This document shows positions 15,565-22,392 of a DNA stretch of 38,076 nt, piece by piece. The stretch's first letter is position 1. Each line of letters starts with the position of its first letter. A model generated the notes under the pieces. The model saw nothing but the letters and a program-made list of their open reading frames with translations, did not search any database and was not told the DNA's origin. Source of the stretch: Streptomyces sp. UNOB3_S3 (GTDB taxonomy: Bacteria > Actinomycetota > Actinomycetes > Streptomycetales > Streptomycetaceae). The stretch spans positions 1-38,076 of the forward strand of contig NZ_JAILXP010000018.1 in NCBI RefSeq assembly GCF_020740895.1. The letters are read 5' to 3'. The position numbers and the translations under genes were made by a program.

Positions 15565-17265
15565 TCAGAATCCCGCCGGCTCCGTATACGTCCCCCACTC
15601 GTTCCGCAGGGCGTCGCAGATCTCGCCCAGAGTGGCCTCGGCGCGCGCGGCCTCCAGCATGGGGGCGATCATGTTGGAGCCGTCGCGCGCGGCGGTCAGC
15701 ATCGCCTCCAGGCCGGCGCGGACGCGCGCGTCGTCGCGGTGGGCCCTGCGGCCGGCCAGGACGCGCACCTGCTCGCGCTCCACCTCGTGGCTCACCCGCA
15801 GGATCTCCAGATCGCCGGTGACCGAGCCGTGGTGGCAGTTGACGCCCACGACGCGCTTGGCGCCCTTCTCCAGGGCCTGCTGGTACAGGAAGGCGCTCTC
15901 GGCGATCTGACCGGTGAACCAGCCGTCCTCGATGCCGCGCAGGATGCCGGAGGTCATGGGGCCGATGGGGTGCCGGCCGTCGGGGTGGGAGCGCAGACCG
16001 CGCTCCTTGATCCGCTCGAAGACCGTCTCGGCGTCGGCCTCGATCCGGTCGGTGAGCTGCTCGACGTACCACGAACCGCCCAGCGGGTCGGCCACGTTGG
16101 CGACGCCCGTCTCCTCCATCAGCACCTGCTGGGTGCGCAGGGCGATCTCGGCGGCCTGCTCGCTGGGGAGGGCCAGGGTCTCGTCCAGGGCGTTGGTGTG
16201 GAGGGAGTTGGTGCCGGCGAGCACGGCGGCGAGGGCCTCGACGGCCGTCCGCACCACGTTGTTGTACGGCTGCTGGGCGGTGAGGGAGACCCCGGCGGTC
16301 TGGGTGTGGAAGCGCAGCCACTGGGCCTTCTCGGTGCGCGCGCCGTAGACCTCCTTCATCCACCGGGCCCAGATCCGGCGCGCCGCGCGGAACTTGGCGA
16401 TCTCCTCGAAGAAGTCGACGTGGGCGTCGAAGAAGAAGGACAGGCCGGGGGCGAAGGTGTCGACGTCGAGGCCGCGGCTCAGCCCCAGCTCGACGTAGCC
16501 GAAACCGTCGGCGAGGGTGTAGGCGAGCTCCTGCGCGGCCGTGGCCCCGGCCTCGCGGATGTGGTAGCCGGAGACGGACAGCGGCTTGTAGGCGGGGATG
16601 GCGCGGGCGCAGTGCTCCATCAGGTCGCCGATCAGGCGCAGATGGGGCTCGGGCGGGAAGAGCCACTCCTTCTGCGCGATGTACTCCTTGAAGATGTCGG
16701 TCTGGAGCGTGCCGTTGAGGACGCCGGGGTCGACGCCCTGGCGCTCGGCGGCGACGAGGTACATGCAGAAGACGGGGACGGCGGGGCCGCTGATGGTCAT
16801 CGACGTGGTGACGTCGCCCAGCGGGATGTCCCTGAAGAGGATCTCCATGTCGGCGGCGGAGTCGATCGCGACGCCGCAGTGGCCGACCTCGCCGAGGGAG
16901 CGCCCGTCGTCGGAGTCGCGGCCCATGAGGGTGGGCATGTCGAAGGCCACGCTCAGCCCGCCGCCGCCGTTGGCGAGGATCGTCTTGTACCGCTCGTTGG
17001 TCTGCTCGGCGTTGCCGAAGCCGGCGAACTGGCGGATGGTCCAGGCGCGGCCGCGGTAGCCGGTGGCGTACAGGCCGCGGGTGAAGGGGTACTCGCCGGG
17101 CCAGCCGATCCGCTCGAAGCCCTCGTAGGCGTCGCCGGGGCGGGGACCGTAGACGGGGTCGACCGGCGCGCCGGAGAGGGTGGTGAAGTCGGCGTCGCGC
17201 TTGCGCGCCGCGTCGAACCGGGCCTGCCAGCGGCGGCGTCCCGCCTCGATGGCTGATGCGTCCAT
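15565..17265 (-). CDS. icmA: Isobutyryl-CoA mutase large subunit
   Basis: Catalytic subunit (566 aa) of the coenzyme B12-dependent mutase that interconverts isobutyryl-CoA and n-butyryl-CoA, linking valine breakdown to butyrate/polyketide precursors. It has the methylmalonyl-CoA mutase barrel (AWTIRQFAGFGNAEQTN, GGGGLSVAFDMPT, HTQTAGVSLTAQQPYNNVVR) but no C-terminal cobalamin-binding domain, so it needs the separate small subunit IcmB, not found in this window. The residues that separate isobutyryl from methylmalonyl enzymes are the IcmA ones: Phe80 (Tyr in MCM) and Gln198 (Arg in MCM). The start at 17265 reproduces the published 566-aa length and numbering; an in-frame ATG at 17295 would add ten residues. 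By position it matches S. coelicolor SCO5415. Confidence 0.93.
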   Translation of the reverse strand: MDASAIEAGRRRWQARFDAARKRDADFTTLSGAPVDPVYGPRPGDAYEGFERIGWPGEYPFTRGLYATGYRGRAWTIRQFAGFGNAEQTNERYKTILANGGGGLSVAFDMPTLMGRDSDDGRSLGEVGHCGVAIDSAADMEILFRDIPLGDVTTSMTISGPAVPVFCMYLVAAERQGVDPGVLNGTLQTDIFKEYIAQKEWLFPPEPHLRLIGDLMEHCARAIPAYKPLSVSGYHIREAGATAAQELAYTLADGFGYVELGLSRGLDVDTFAPGLSFFFDAHVDFFEEIAKFRAARRIWARWMKEVYGARTEKAQWLRFHTQTAGVSLTAQQPYNNVVRTAVEALAAVLAGTNSLHTNALDETLALPSEQAAEIALRTQQVLMEETGVANVADPLGGSWYVEQLTDRIEADAETVFERIKERGLRSHPDGRHPIGPMTSGILRGIEDGWFTGQIAESAFLYQQALEKGAKRVVGVNCHHGSVTGDLEILRVSHEVEREQVRVLAGRRAHRDDARVRAGLEAMLTAARDGSNMIAPMLEAARAEATLGEICDALRNEWGTYTEPAGF

Positions 17266-17296
17266 GGTGGTCTGCGCCGCCTCTCCGAGCGTCATC

Positions 17297-17336
17297 GCGC
17301 GAAAATTTAGTAGGACGTCCTAGTAAATTCTCGCGC
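17297..17336. promoter_or_regulatory. 40-bp near-perfect palindrome upstream of icmA
   Basis: The outer arms GCGCGA/TCGCGC (17297-17302 and 17331-17336), A+T-rich inner arms, and the perfect core TAGGACGTCCTA (17311-17322) make a 40-bp palindrome with 18 of 20 pairs matched. It is the only A+T-rich stretch between icmA and its neighbour, so it must include or flank the icmA promoter. The likely role is an operator for a dimeric repressor; which one is unknown. Confidence 0.75.
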
Positions 17337-17341
17337 AAGAA

Positions 17342-17372
17342 CGCCCCGGACACAAGGGACGTGTCCGGGGCG
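17342..17372 (-). terminator. Hairpin terminator after the first DUF3817 gene
   Basis: Perfect 12-bp stem (CGCCCCGGACAC, 17342-17353, with 17361-17372) and a 7-base loop, 45 bp after the DUF3817 stop on the minus strand and just upstream of the icmA palindrome. It insulates icmA from upstream transcription. Confidence 0.8.
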
Positions 17373-17417
17373 CGCGCCGAAGTGCCGAGCTGCCGGGCGG
17401 GGGGTGCGGGGCGGGCG

Positions 17418-17756
17418 TCAGGCCCGTACGGGACCCGTCGCCTCGTCCGTGACCAGCGGCTCCAGCTCGCGGGAGACCTTGCGCTCGACCACGAACGCGG
17501 CGCCCGGGATGGTGCCGGCGATCAGCACCCACGCCAGCTTGCCGAACGGCCAGCGGGCCTTGGAGCCCATGTCGAAGGCGAAGACCAGGTAGAGGACGTA
17601 CAGCCAGCCGTGCGCGATGGCCACGACCCGGGTCGGGCCCGCGGCGCCGTCCATGTCCAGCAGGTACTTGGCGATGACGCCGATCGTCAGGAGGACCAGG
17701 AGGACACCGGTGACATACGCCATCACGCGGTAGCGGGTCAGCACGCTCTTCTTCAT
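17418..17756 (-). CDS. DUF3817 family integral membrane protein
   Basis: Small membrane protein of unknown function (112 aa). There are three hydrophobic spans: YRVMAYVTGVLLVLLTIGVI (about 9-28), HGWLYVLYLVFAF (about 49-61) and WVLIAGTIPGAAFVVE (about 76-91). The invariant HG followed by a Tyr-rich helix in the middle of the protein is the DUF3817 hallmark. The N-terminus is basic and the C-terminus acidic. A MarR-family gene ends 61 bp upstream on the same strand, so co-transcription is possible. A second DUF3817 gene lies at 20589-20933. Start is ATG 17756; a clear terminator follows. Confidence 0.88.
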   Translation of the reverse strand: MKKSVLTRYRVMAYVTGVLLVLLTIGVIAKYLLDMDGAAGPTRVVAIAHGWLYVLYLVFAFDMGSKARWPFGKLAWVLIAGTIPGAAFVVERKVSRELEPLVTDEATGPVRA

Positions 17757-17817
17757 GCAGGCGAGCGTAACGGCATGTTCCGGGGCGATCTTCGCCGCCC
17801 CGCCCTACGCGTTCTCG

Positions 17818-18351
17818 TCACGCGTTCTCGTCGGCGGCGTCGTCCTCCTCCGTGAAGTCGTCCGCCGCCACGCGCAGCGGCCGCAGCACCTGGAAGATCT
17901 CCGCGCACCCGTCGGCGTCGTACGCGCCCAGCCCGAAGTCCATCGCCATCAGGTCCCGGGTCGCCGCGTCGACGACCTCACGCCCCTTCTCCGTGATCGA
18001 GGCGAGCGTGCCCCGGCCGTCGTTGGGATTGGGGCGCTTGTCCACGAGACCGGCCGTGACCAGCCGGTCCACGGTGTTGGTGACCGAGGTCGGGTGGACC
18101 ATCAGCCGCTCGCCGATCTTCGACATCGGCAGCTCGCCCGCCTTGGAGAAGGTCAGCAGCACCAGCGCCTCGTAGCGCGCGAAGGTCAGCCCGTACGGCT
18201 TGACGACCGCGTCGACCTGGCCCAGCAGGATCTGGTGGGCGCGCATGATCGAGGTGATCGCGGCCATGGACGGCACGGACCCCCAGCGCCGCTTCCAGAG
18301 CTCGTCGGCGCGGGCGATGGGATCGAAGGGGAGGCTGAGCGGCTTCGGCAC
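17818..18351 (-). CDS. MarR family transcriptional regulator
   Basis: Winged-helix dimeric regulator (177 aa). An N-terminal extension (PKPLSLPFDPIARADELW) precedes the core. The dimer helix and DNA-binding part contain YEALVLLTFSKAGELPMSKIGERLMVHPTSVTNTVDRLVTAGLV, then the wing with NPNDGRGTLASITEKGREVV. The C-terminus is very acidic (DDFTEEDDAADENA). Translation from GTG 18351 has no ribosome-binding site, but TACGCT (18364-18359 on the minus strand) ends 7 bases before it, as expected for a leaderless transcript. It lies upstream of a DUF3817 membrane gene, a pairing that suggests shared regulation. The ligand is unknown. Confidence 0.9.
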   Translation of the reverse strand: MPKPLSLPFDPIARADELWKRRWGSVPSMAAITSIMRAHQILLGQVDAVVKPYGLTFARYEALVLLTFSKAGELPMSKIGERLMVHPTSVTNTVDRLVTAGLVDKRPNPNDGRGTLASITEKGREVVDAATRDLMAMDFGLGAYDADGCAEIFQVLRPLRVAADDFTEEDDAADENA

Positions 18352-18417
18352 GGCATCGAGCGTACCCGCCGGCCCCCTTCCGACCGGGCCCGTCCCGGAA
18401 TTCGGACAACCCGGCCG

Positions 18418-18753
18418 TTACGCCGCGCCCGCCGCCTCGCGCACCAGTCGCACCGCCGACTTCAGGCTCAGCCCGGGCTCGGCCCTGCGCAGCGCCCGCA
18501 CCGCGTGCACCTCCTGCTCCCGGGCGTCCACGCCGGCCGCCGCGAGGACGCCGCGCGCCCACTCGGCCCGGACCTCGCGCTCGGGGCGGGCGGCGTGCAG
18601 CGCGATCAGCTCCGCGGCCCGCTCCAGGCCCGGCCGCTCGGCCTCGTCCGCCGTCTCCAGCGCCGCACGCACGGCGTCGGCCACGGCCCGCGAGTCGCGC
18701 AGCACCACGACCGCCTCAAGATCCGCGCCCGCGCCCTTGCTCCTGCCGAACAT
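18418..18753 (-). CDS. Small hypothetical protein with an L7/L12-like C-terminal segment
   Basis: Function unknown (111 aa, all predicted helix, Ala/Arg/Glu rich, no signal or membrane segment). The last 30 residues, VHAVRALRRAEPGLSLKSAVRLVREAAG, resemble the C-terminal helix-turn-helix of ribosomal protein L7/L12 (K-A-V-R then G-L-L-K-A-LV pattern). Small proteins carrying this segment occur in actinobacteria without known function. ATG 18753 is supported by GAGGGGGA upstream. The MFS gene ends 24 bp before it on the same strand, suggesting an operon. Confidence 0.75.
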   Translation of the reverse strand: MFGRSKGAGADLEAVVVLRDSRAVADAVRAALETADEAERPGLERAAELIALHAARPEREVRAEWARGVLAAAGVDAREQEVHAVRALRRAEPGLSLKSAVRLVREAAGAA

Positions 18754-18777
18754 CCGGTCCCCCTCGCTCGTTCCCGA

Positions 18778-20001
18778 TCAGCGAGATCGTACGACCTCGC
18801 GCACGACCGCCGTGACGGCCACCGTCCCGGCGAGCCCGGACCCGGCCACCACCAGGTGCACGGGCGCGAACTCGGCCGCCGCGCCCGCCAGGGCCATGCC
18901 GAGGCCCTGGACCGTCATCGTCCCGGCCGACAGCACCGTCATGGCGCGACCGCGCAGCTCCTCGGGCACGGCGGCGACGAACCACTGGTCCGCGCCCAGC
19001 GTGTAAGCCGTCCCCGCCCCGGCCACCGCCGCCAGCAGCAGCGACCAGCCGAGCGAGGGCCGCAGCGCGTACAGCGTGAACGGCACGAGCAGCACGGCCG
19101 CCAGCGGCAGCGCGATCCGCTCCCGCGCACGCGGCCGGAGCAGGGACCCGGCGAGCACCTCGCCGGTGATCGCGCCGACCGGCATGGCGCAGAGCAGCAG
19201 CCCGGTGGCCGTGGCCCCGGCACCGAGGTCGTGCGCGTAGGGCGCGGCGAGGGACTCGGGGGTGACGAGGAAGAACGGGGGGATCCAGGAGAGCAGGATC
19301 AGGGCGCGTATCCGGCGGTGCGCGAACAGCTCCCGTAACCCGGCGAGGGAGGCCGTCATCAGCCCGCCCTGACCCGTGGCGGACCGGGCGGACCGGGCGG
19401 GGCGCCGCCGGGTGCCCAGGCGCAGCAGCGCGGCCGAGGCGAGGAAGCCGGCGGCGGTGGCGAGGAGCGCGGTCCGGGGCGGGGCGACCGTCAGCAGCAC
19501 CCCGCCGGCCGCGAAGCCGACGAGCTGGGCGCCCTGCGAGACGACGCGCAGCAGCGACCGTCCCAGGACGAAGAGGTCGCCCTCGCCGAGGATGTCGCCG
19601 AGCGTCGCGGCGCGTGTCCCGGCGAAGACGGGCGCGACGGCGGCGTTGACGCACCGCAGGGCGAACAGCGCGGCCACCGGCGTGCCGGGCAGGGCCATGA
19701 CGACGGCGCCGGCGGCGCACAGCAGGTCGCAGGTGACGAGGACGCGCCGGGCGGGCCACCGGTCGGCGACCCCGGCGAGCAGGGTGCCGCCGAGGACGTA
19801 CGGCAGGAACCCGAGCGCGAACGTGAGCGCGCTGAGCAGCGGCGAGCCGGTGATCCGGTACACGAGCACGGACAGCGCGATCTCACCGACGACGACGCCG
19901 AGCAGCGACAGCACGTGCGCGGCGAAGACGGCACGGAACTCGGGGACGGCGAAGACGGCACGGTAGCGCGAACGCGCGGGGGCGGGTGTGGTCGTTGGCA
20001 T
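18778..20001 (-). CDS. MFS transporter (EntS/MFS_3-like exporter)
   Basis: Twelve-span major facilitator (about 407 aa from ATG 20001; GTG 20028 would add nine residues). The N-terminus RYRAVFAVPEFRAVFAAHVLSLLG and the loop GVADRWPARRVLVTCDLLCA after the second span give the MFS cytoplasmic A-motif in its D-R-x-x-R-R form, as in the EntS/MdtA-like exporter group. Repeated Ala/Leu/Gly spans fill the rest, and a motif A-like loop recurs near EELRGRAMTVLSAG in the second half. Members of this group often export siderophores, macrolides or other small molecules. The cargo is not readable. Neither start has a good ribosome-binding site. Confidence 0.88.
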   Translation of the reverse strand: MPTTTPAPARSRYRAVFAVPEFRAVFAAHVLSLLGVVVGEIALSVLVYRITGSPLLSALTFALGFLPYVLGGTLLAGVADRWPARRVLVTCDLLCAAGAVVMALPGTPVAALFALRCVNAAVAPVFAGTRAATLGDILGEGDLFVLGRSLLRVVSQGAQLVGFAAGGVLLTVAPPRTALLATAAGFLASAALLRLGTRRRPARSARSATGQGGLMTASLAGLRELFAHRRIRALILLSWIPPFFLVTPESLAAPYAHDLGAGATATGLLLCAMPVGAITGEVLAGSLLRPRARERIALPLAAVLLVPFTLYALRPSLGWSLLLAAVAGAGTAYTLGADQWFVAAVPEELRGRAMTVLSAGTMTVQGLGMALAGAAAEFAPVHLVVAGSGLAGTVAVTAVVREVVRSR

Positions 20002-20059
20002 GCGCCCCAGCGTGCTGAGCGGCCGCACCCGGCTCCAGTTCTTTTCACGCCCGGCCGAC

Positions 20060-20201
20060 GATCGGCCGGCTTACCCGCACGCATGGCGGACATGACCAGG
20101 ACACCGTAAATGATCTCCGCCCGCAGGCCGGTGGCCGCTTCGGCGGCCTCGGCCGCTCTGCGCAGCAGGGCCATCCCACGCCCGGCGTCGGCGAGAGTCA
20201 C
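20060..20201 (-). pseudogene. Possible remnant of a Uma2-family gene (N-terminal fragment)
   Basis: From GTG 20201 the minus strand reads about 45 residues that look like the start of a Uma2 (DUF820) endonuclease-fold protein: LLRRAAEAAEAATGLRAEI, then IYGVLVMSAM, matching the family pattern RxEIIdGxLVMSPTP. The usual Asp is Tyr here, and the His/catalytic part after MSP is absent. The frame then runs into the MFS gene, where it is only a shadow. This looks like a truncated remnant rather than a working gene. Similarity is by eye. Confidence 0.4.
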
Positions 20202-20248
20202 GGAGGCGACCCTACCGGCGTCGCCCCCACCCGGCCGGAGAACGGAAA

Positions 20249-20274
20249 CGCCCTCCCCCGCACGGGGAAGGGCG
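20249..20274 (-). terminator. Hairpin after the thiamine-binding-type protein gene
   Basis: CGCCCTCCCCC pairs with GGGGAAGGGCG in an 11-bp stem with one mismatch (C55/A68) and loop GCAC, 25 bp after the stop at 20299 on the minus strand. It separates the DUF3817/thiamine-binding pair from the downstream MFS gene. Confidence 0.6.
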
Positions 20275-20298
20275 CCCGGCGAGCGGCGGACCCGGCCG

Positions 20299-20592
20299 TC
20301 AGGACGACAGGTACCGCTCCACCGTCTCCACCTTCGACGTCAGCCCGTCCGTCACCCCGGGCCGGATGTCGGCCTTGAGGACGAGCGAGACGCGGCCGCA
20401 GCGGGCCTCGACCGCGGCGACGGCGCGCTTGACGACGTCCATGACCTCGTCCCACTCGCCCTCGACGGAGGTGAACATCGCGTCCGTGCGGTTCGGCAGC
20501 CCGGACTCGCGGACGACGCGGACGGCGTCGGCGACGTATTCGCCGACGTCCTCGCCGACGCCCAGCGGTGTCACGGAGAAGGCGACGATCAT
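20299..20592 (-). CDS. MTH1187 family thiamine-binding-type protein
   Basis: Small cytosolic protein (97 aa) of the YkoF/MTH1187 thiamine-binding family, a ferredoxin-like alpha/beta fold. Diagnostic features are the opening strand [24 protein letters not shown], the Asn-Arg-Thr-Asp-Ala-Met-Phe-Thr segment for ligand binding, [14 protein letters not shown], and the closing strand [12 protein letters not shown]. Family members bind thiamine-like molecules, but no enzymatic role is established. The ATG overlaps the stop of the upstream DUF3817 gene as ATGA, so the two proteins are translationally coupled. The ORF could be read longer, but that part belongs to the DUF3817 gene in another frame. 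Confidence 0.88.
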   Translation of the reverse strand: MIVAFSVTPLGVGEDVGEYVADAVRVVRESGLPNRTDAMFTSVEGEWDEVMDVVKRAVAAVEARCGRVSLVLKADIRPGVTDGLTSKVETVERYLSS

Positions 20593-20933
20593 GCGTTGAT
20601 CACGCCTTCCTTGCGGGCGCGGGAGGCGATGACCGTGGCCTCGGCCTCGCGGCGGAGCATCCGGTCGGCGAAGAAGCCGCCGGTCGGCAGGACGGAGAGG
20701 ACGAAGTAGAGGGCGGCGGTCTTCAGCTCCCACTTGGTCTTCGACCAGGCGTCGAGCCAGAAGACCACGTAGATGATGAAGAGGATGCCGTGGACCGCGC
20801 CCATCACCGGCACCGCGTTGAAGTCGGTGGTCCGCTTGAGCACCGAGCAGAGCATCAGGAGCAGGAAGGAAACACCTTCCGGCACGGAGACCAGGCGGAG
20901 CCGGCGCAGGGCGGAGGCGGTCTTGAGGTCCAC
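20589..20933 (-). CDS. DUF3817 family integral membrane protein (second copy)
   Basis: Three-span membrane protein (114 aa), function unknown. The N-terminus is basic ([18 protein letters not shown]), then come spans [32 protein letters not shown] with the family HG, and [21 protein letters not shown] 20933 is preferred over GTG 20942 because GAAGG lies about 8 bases before it and only 0-1 base before the other. The gene overlaps a thiamine-binding-type protein gene (ATGA), suggesting joint function. Its upstream region carries a Crp-type palindrome shared with the divergent AIM24 operon. Confidence 0.88.
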   Translation of the reverse strand: MDLKTASALRRLRLVSVPEGVSFLLLMLCSVLKRTTDFNAVPVMGAVHGILFIIYVVFWLDAWSKTKWELKTAALYFVLSVLPTGGFFADRMLRREAEATVIASRARKEGVINA

Positions 20934-20974
20934 GGGGCACACCTTCGGTCGCTAGTGGCGGGACGGTCACGGCT

Positions 20975-20990
20975 TGTGATGGCGTTCACA
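20975..20990. promoter_or_regulatory. Crp-type binding site TGTGA-N6-TCACA
   Basis: TGTGA, TGGCGT, TCACA: an exact match to the classical Crp/FNR-family half-sites, embedded in a longer perfect 10-bp inverted repeat (CGGCTTGTGA 20970-20979 with 20986-20995). It lies 42 bp upstream of the DUF3817 start and about 114 bp upstream of the AIM24 operon. Streptomyces has a cAMP receptor protein with a related GTG-centred site, so Crp control of one or both directions is inferred. Confidence 0.6.
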
Positions 20991-21005
20991 AGCCGCTCCA
21001 TTGTC

Positions 21006-21015
21006 GCAGTACTGC
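21006..21015. repeat. Perfect 10-bp palindrome in the DUF3817/AIM24 divergent region
   Basis: GCAGTACTGC, flanked by TTGTC and AACGG that extend the symmetry imperfectly (T21004/A21017 and G21003/C21018 also pair). It is a second operator candidate between the Crp-type site and the AIM24 promoter. Confidence 0.4.
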
Positions 21016-21069
21016 AACGGATCACCGGATCCGGGTCCGTTCCGGGCGTTCCGAGGGCCCTGGGGCCTG

Positions 21070-21097
21070 TTGGAGCCGTATGTCCGCCCGCTAGCGT
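21070..21097 (+). promoter_or_regulatory. Leaderless promoter of the AIM24 operon
   Basis: TTGGAG (21070-21075), 16 bp, TAGCGT (21092-21097), then 6 bp to the GTG start at 21104. No ribosome-binding site precedes the GTG. The spacing fits a transcript beginning at the start codon, a common arrangement in actinobacteria. Confidence 0.6.
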
Positions 21098-21103
21098 CGG
21101 GGC

Positions 21104-21742
21104 GTGGCTCAGTTTCGGCTCCACGGGAGCAAAGTCCTCGCCGTCGACATGACGGGGGACGCGGTCAAGGCCAAGAACGGCTCGATGGTCGCGTACGAGG
21201 GCGAGATGGCATTCAAGAAGATGACGGGCGGCGGTGACGGCCTGCGGGGCATGGTCACGCGCCGGCTCACCGGTGAGCAGATGGAAGTCATGGAGGTGAA
21301 GGGACACGGCACCTGCTACTTCGCCGACCGGGCGAGCGAGATCAATCTCGTCGCCCTGCGCGGGGAGACCCTCTACGTCGAGTCGAGCAACCTGCTGTGC
21401 ACCGACTCCGCCCTCCGTACCGGCACCACCTTCACCGGCCTGCGCGGCGCCTCGCAGGGCAACGGCCTGTTCACCACCACCGTGGAGGGCACCGGCCAGG
21501 CGGCGATCCTCTCCGACGGCACGGCGATCGTGCTGCGGGTGACCCCGCAGACGCCCCTCCAGGTCGACCCGGGCGCGTACATCGCCCACACCGGCAGGCT
21601 CAAGCAGCACTTCCAGTCGGGCGTCAATTTCCGCACGTTCATCGGCGAGGGATCCGGCGAGGCGTTCCAGATCCGCTTCGAGGGCGACGGTCTCGTCTAC
21701 GTCCAGCCCAGCGAGCGCAACACCATCGGGGGTGACCTCTGA
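21104..21742 (+). CDS. AIM24 family protein (first of three)
   Basis: Cytosolic beta-rich protein (212 aa) of the AIM24 family (a TRAP-like double beta-sandwich), molecular role unknown in bacteria. Typical elements are KVLAVDMTGDAVKAKNGSMVAYEGEMAFKK, GHGTCYFADRASEI, a central GETLYVESSNLLC strand pair, GNGLFTTTVEGTGQAAI, and the closing FQIRFEGDGLVYVQPSE. GTG 21104 follows a leaderless-type promoter. The stop overlaps the next AIM24 gene (TGATG), so translation is coupled. Three paralogues in a row suggest a hetero-oligomer. Confidence 0.88.
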   Translation: MAQFRLHGSKVLAVDMTGDAVKAKNGSMVAYEGEMAFKKMTGGGDGLRGMVTRRLTGEQMEVMEVKGHGTCYFADRASEINLVALRGETLYVESSNLLCTDSALRTGTTFTGLRGASQGNGLFTTTVEGTGQAAILSDGTAIVLRVTPQTPLQVDPGAYIAHTGRLKQHFQSGVNFRTFIGEGSGEAFQIRFEGDGLVYVQPSERNTIGGDL

Positions 21743-22392
21743 TGCCCTTCCGGCTTCTCAACTCACGCATGGTCGAGGCCCAGGTGATCCCCGGGCAGCG
21801 GCTGTTCAGCCAGCGCGGCGCGATGCTCGCCTACAAGGGCGACGTCTCCTTCACCCCCAGCATCACCGGCGGCCAGGGCGGCGTCATGGGGATGATCGGC
21901 CGCCGGATCGCCAACGAGGCCACGCCGCTGATGTCCGTGGAGGGCAGCGGCACGGTGATGTTCGGCCACGGCGGGCACCACGTCCACGTCATCGAGCTCA
22001 CCGGCGACACCCTCTATGTCGAGGCCGACCGGCTGCTCGCCTTCGACGGCACGCTTCAGCAGGGCACGATGTTCATGGGGTCGCAGGGCGGCGTGATGGG
22101 CATGGTGCGCGGCCAGGTGACCGGGCAGGGCCTGTTCACCACCACCCTCAAGGGGCACGGCGCGGTCGCCGTGATGGCCCACGGCGGCTTCATCGAGCTG
22201 CCGATCACCGGCGGGCGGCCGGTCGTCGTCGACCCGCAGGCCTATGTCGCCCACCGCGGCGAGGTCCGCAACAAGCTGTCGGCCGCGATCGGCTGGCGCG
22301 AGGTGGTCGGCCGCGGCAGCGGCGAGGCCTTCCGGCTCGAGCTGTCGGGCAACGGCACGGTGTACGTCCAGGCGTCGGAGGAGAAGCTGTGA
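21742..22392 (+). CDS. AIM24 family protein (second of three)
   Basis: AIM24-type beta-sandwich protein (216 aa). It shows the same succession as its neighbours: QRLFSQRGAMLAYKGDVSF, GSGTVMFGHGGHHVHVIEL, GDTLYVEADRLLAFD, GQGLFTTTLKGHGAVAV, and the end FRLELSGNGTVYVQASE. A Gly/Met-rich insert GGQGGVMGMIGRR recurs later as GSQGGVMGMVRGQ, so each half carries a similar loop, consistent with an internal duplication of the fold. The start overlaps the preceding stop by one base. It shares GLFTTT and VYVQ motifs with the first gene and probably arose by tandem duplication. Confidence 0.88.
   Translation: MPFRLLNSRMVEAQVIPGQRLFSQRGAMLAYKGDVSFTPSITGGQGGVMGMIGRRIANEATPLMSVEGSGTVMFGHGGHHVHVIELTGDTLYVEADRLLAFDGTLQQGTMFMGSQGGVMGMVRGQVTGQGLFTTTLKGHGAVAVMAHGGFIELPITGGRPVVVDPQAYVAHRGEVRNKLSAAIGWREVVGRGSGEAFRLELSGNGTVYVQASEEKL

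Noticed and set aside
15448..17256. 602-residue plus-strand frame opposite icmA
   Set aside because: It is antisense to IcmA, which has the full catalytic motif set; the product is low-complexity Gly/Val/Asp.
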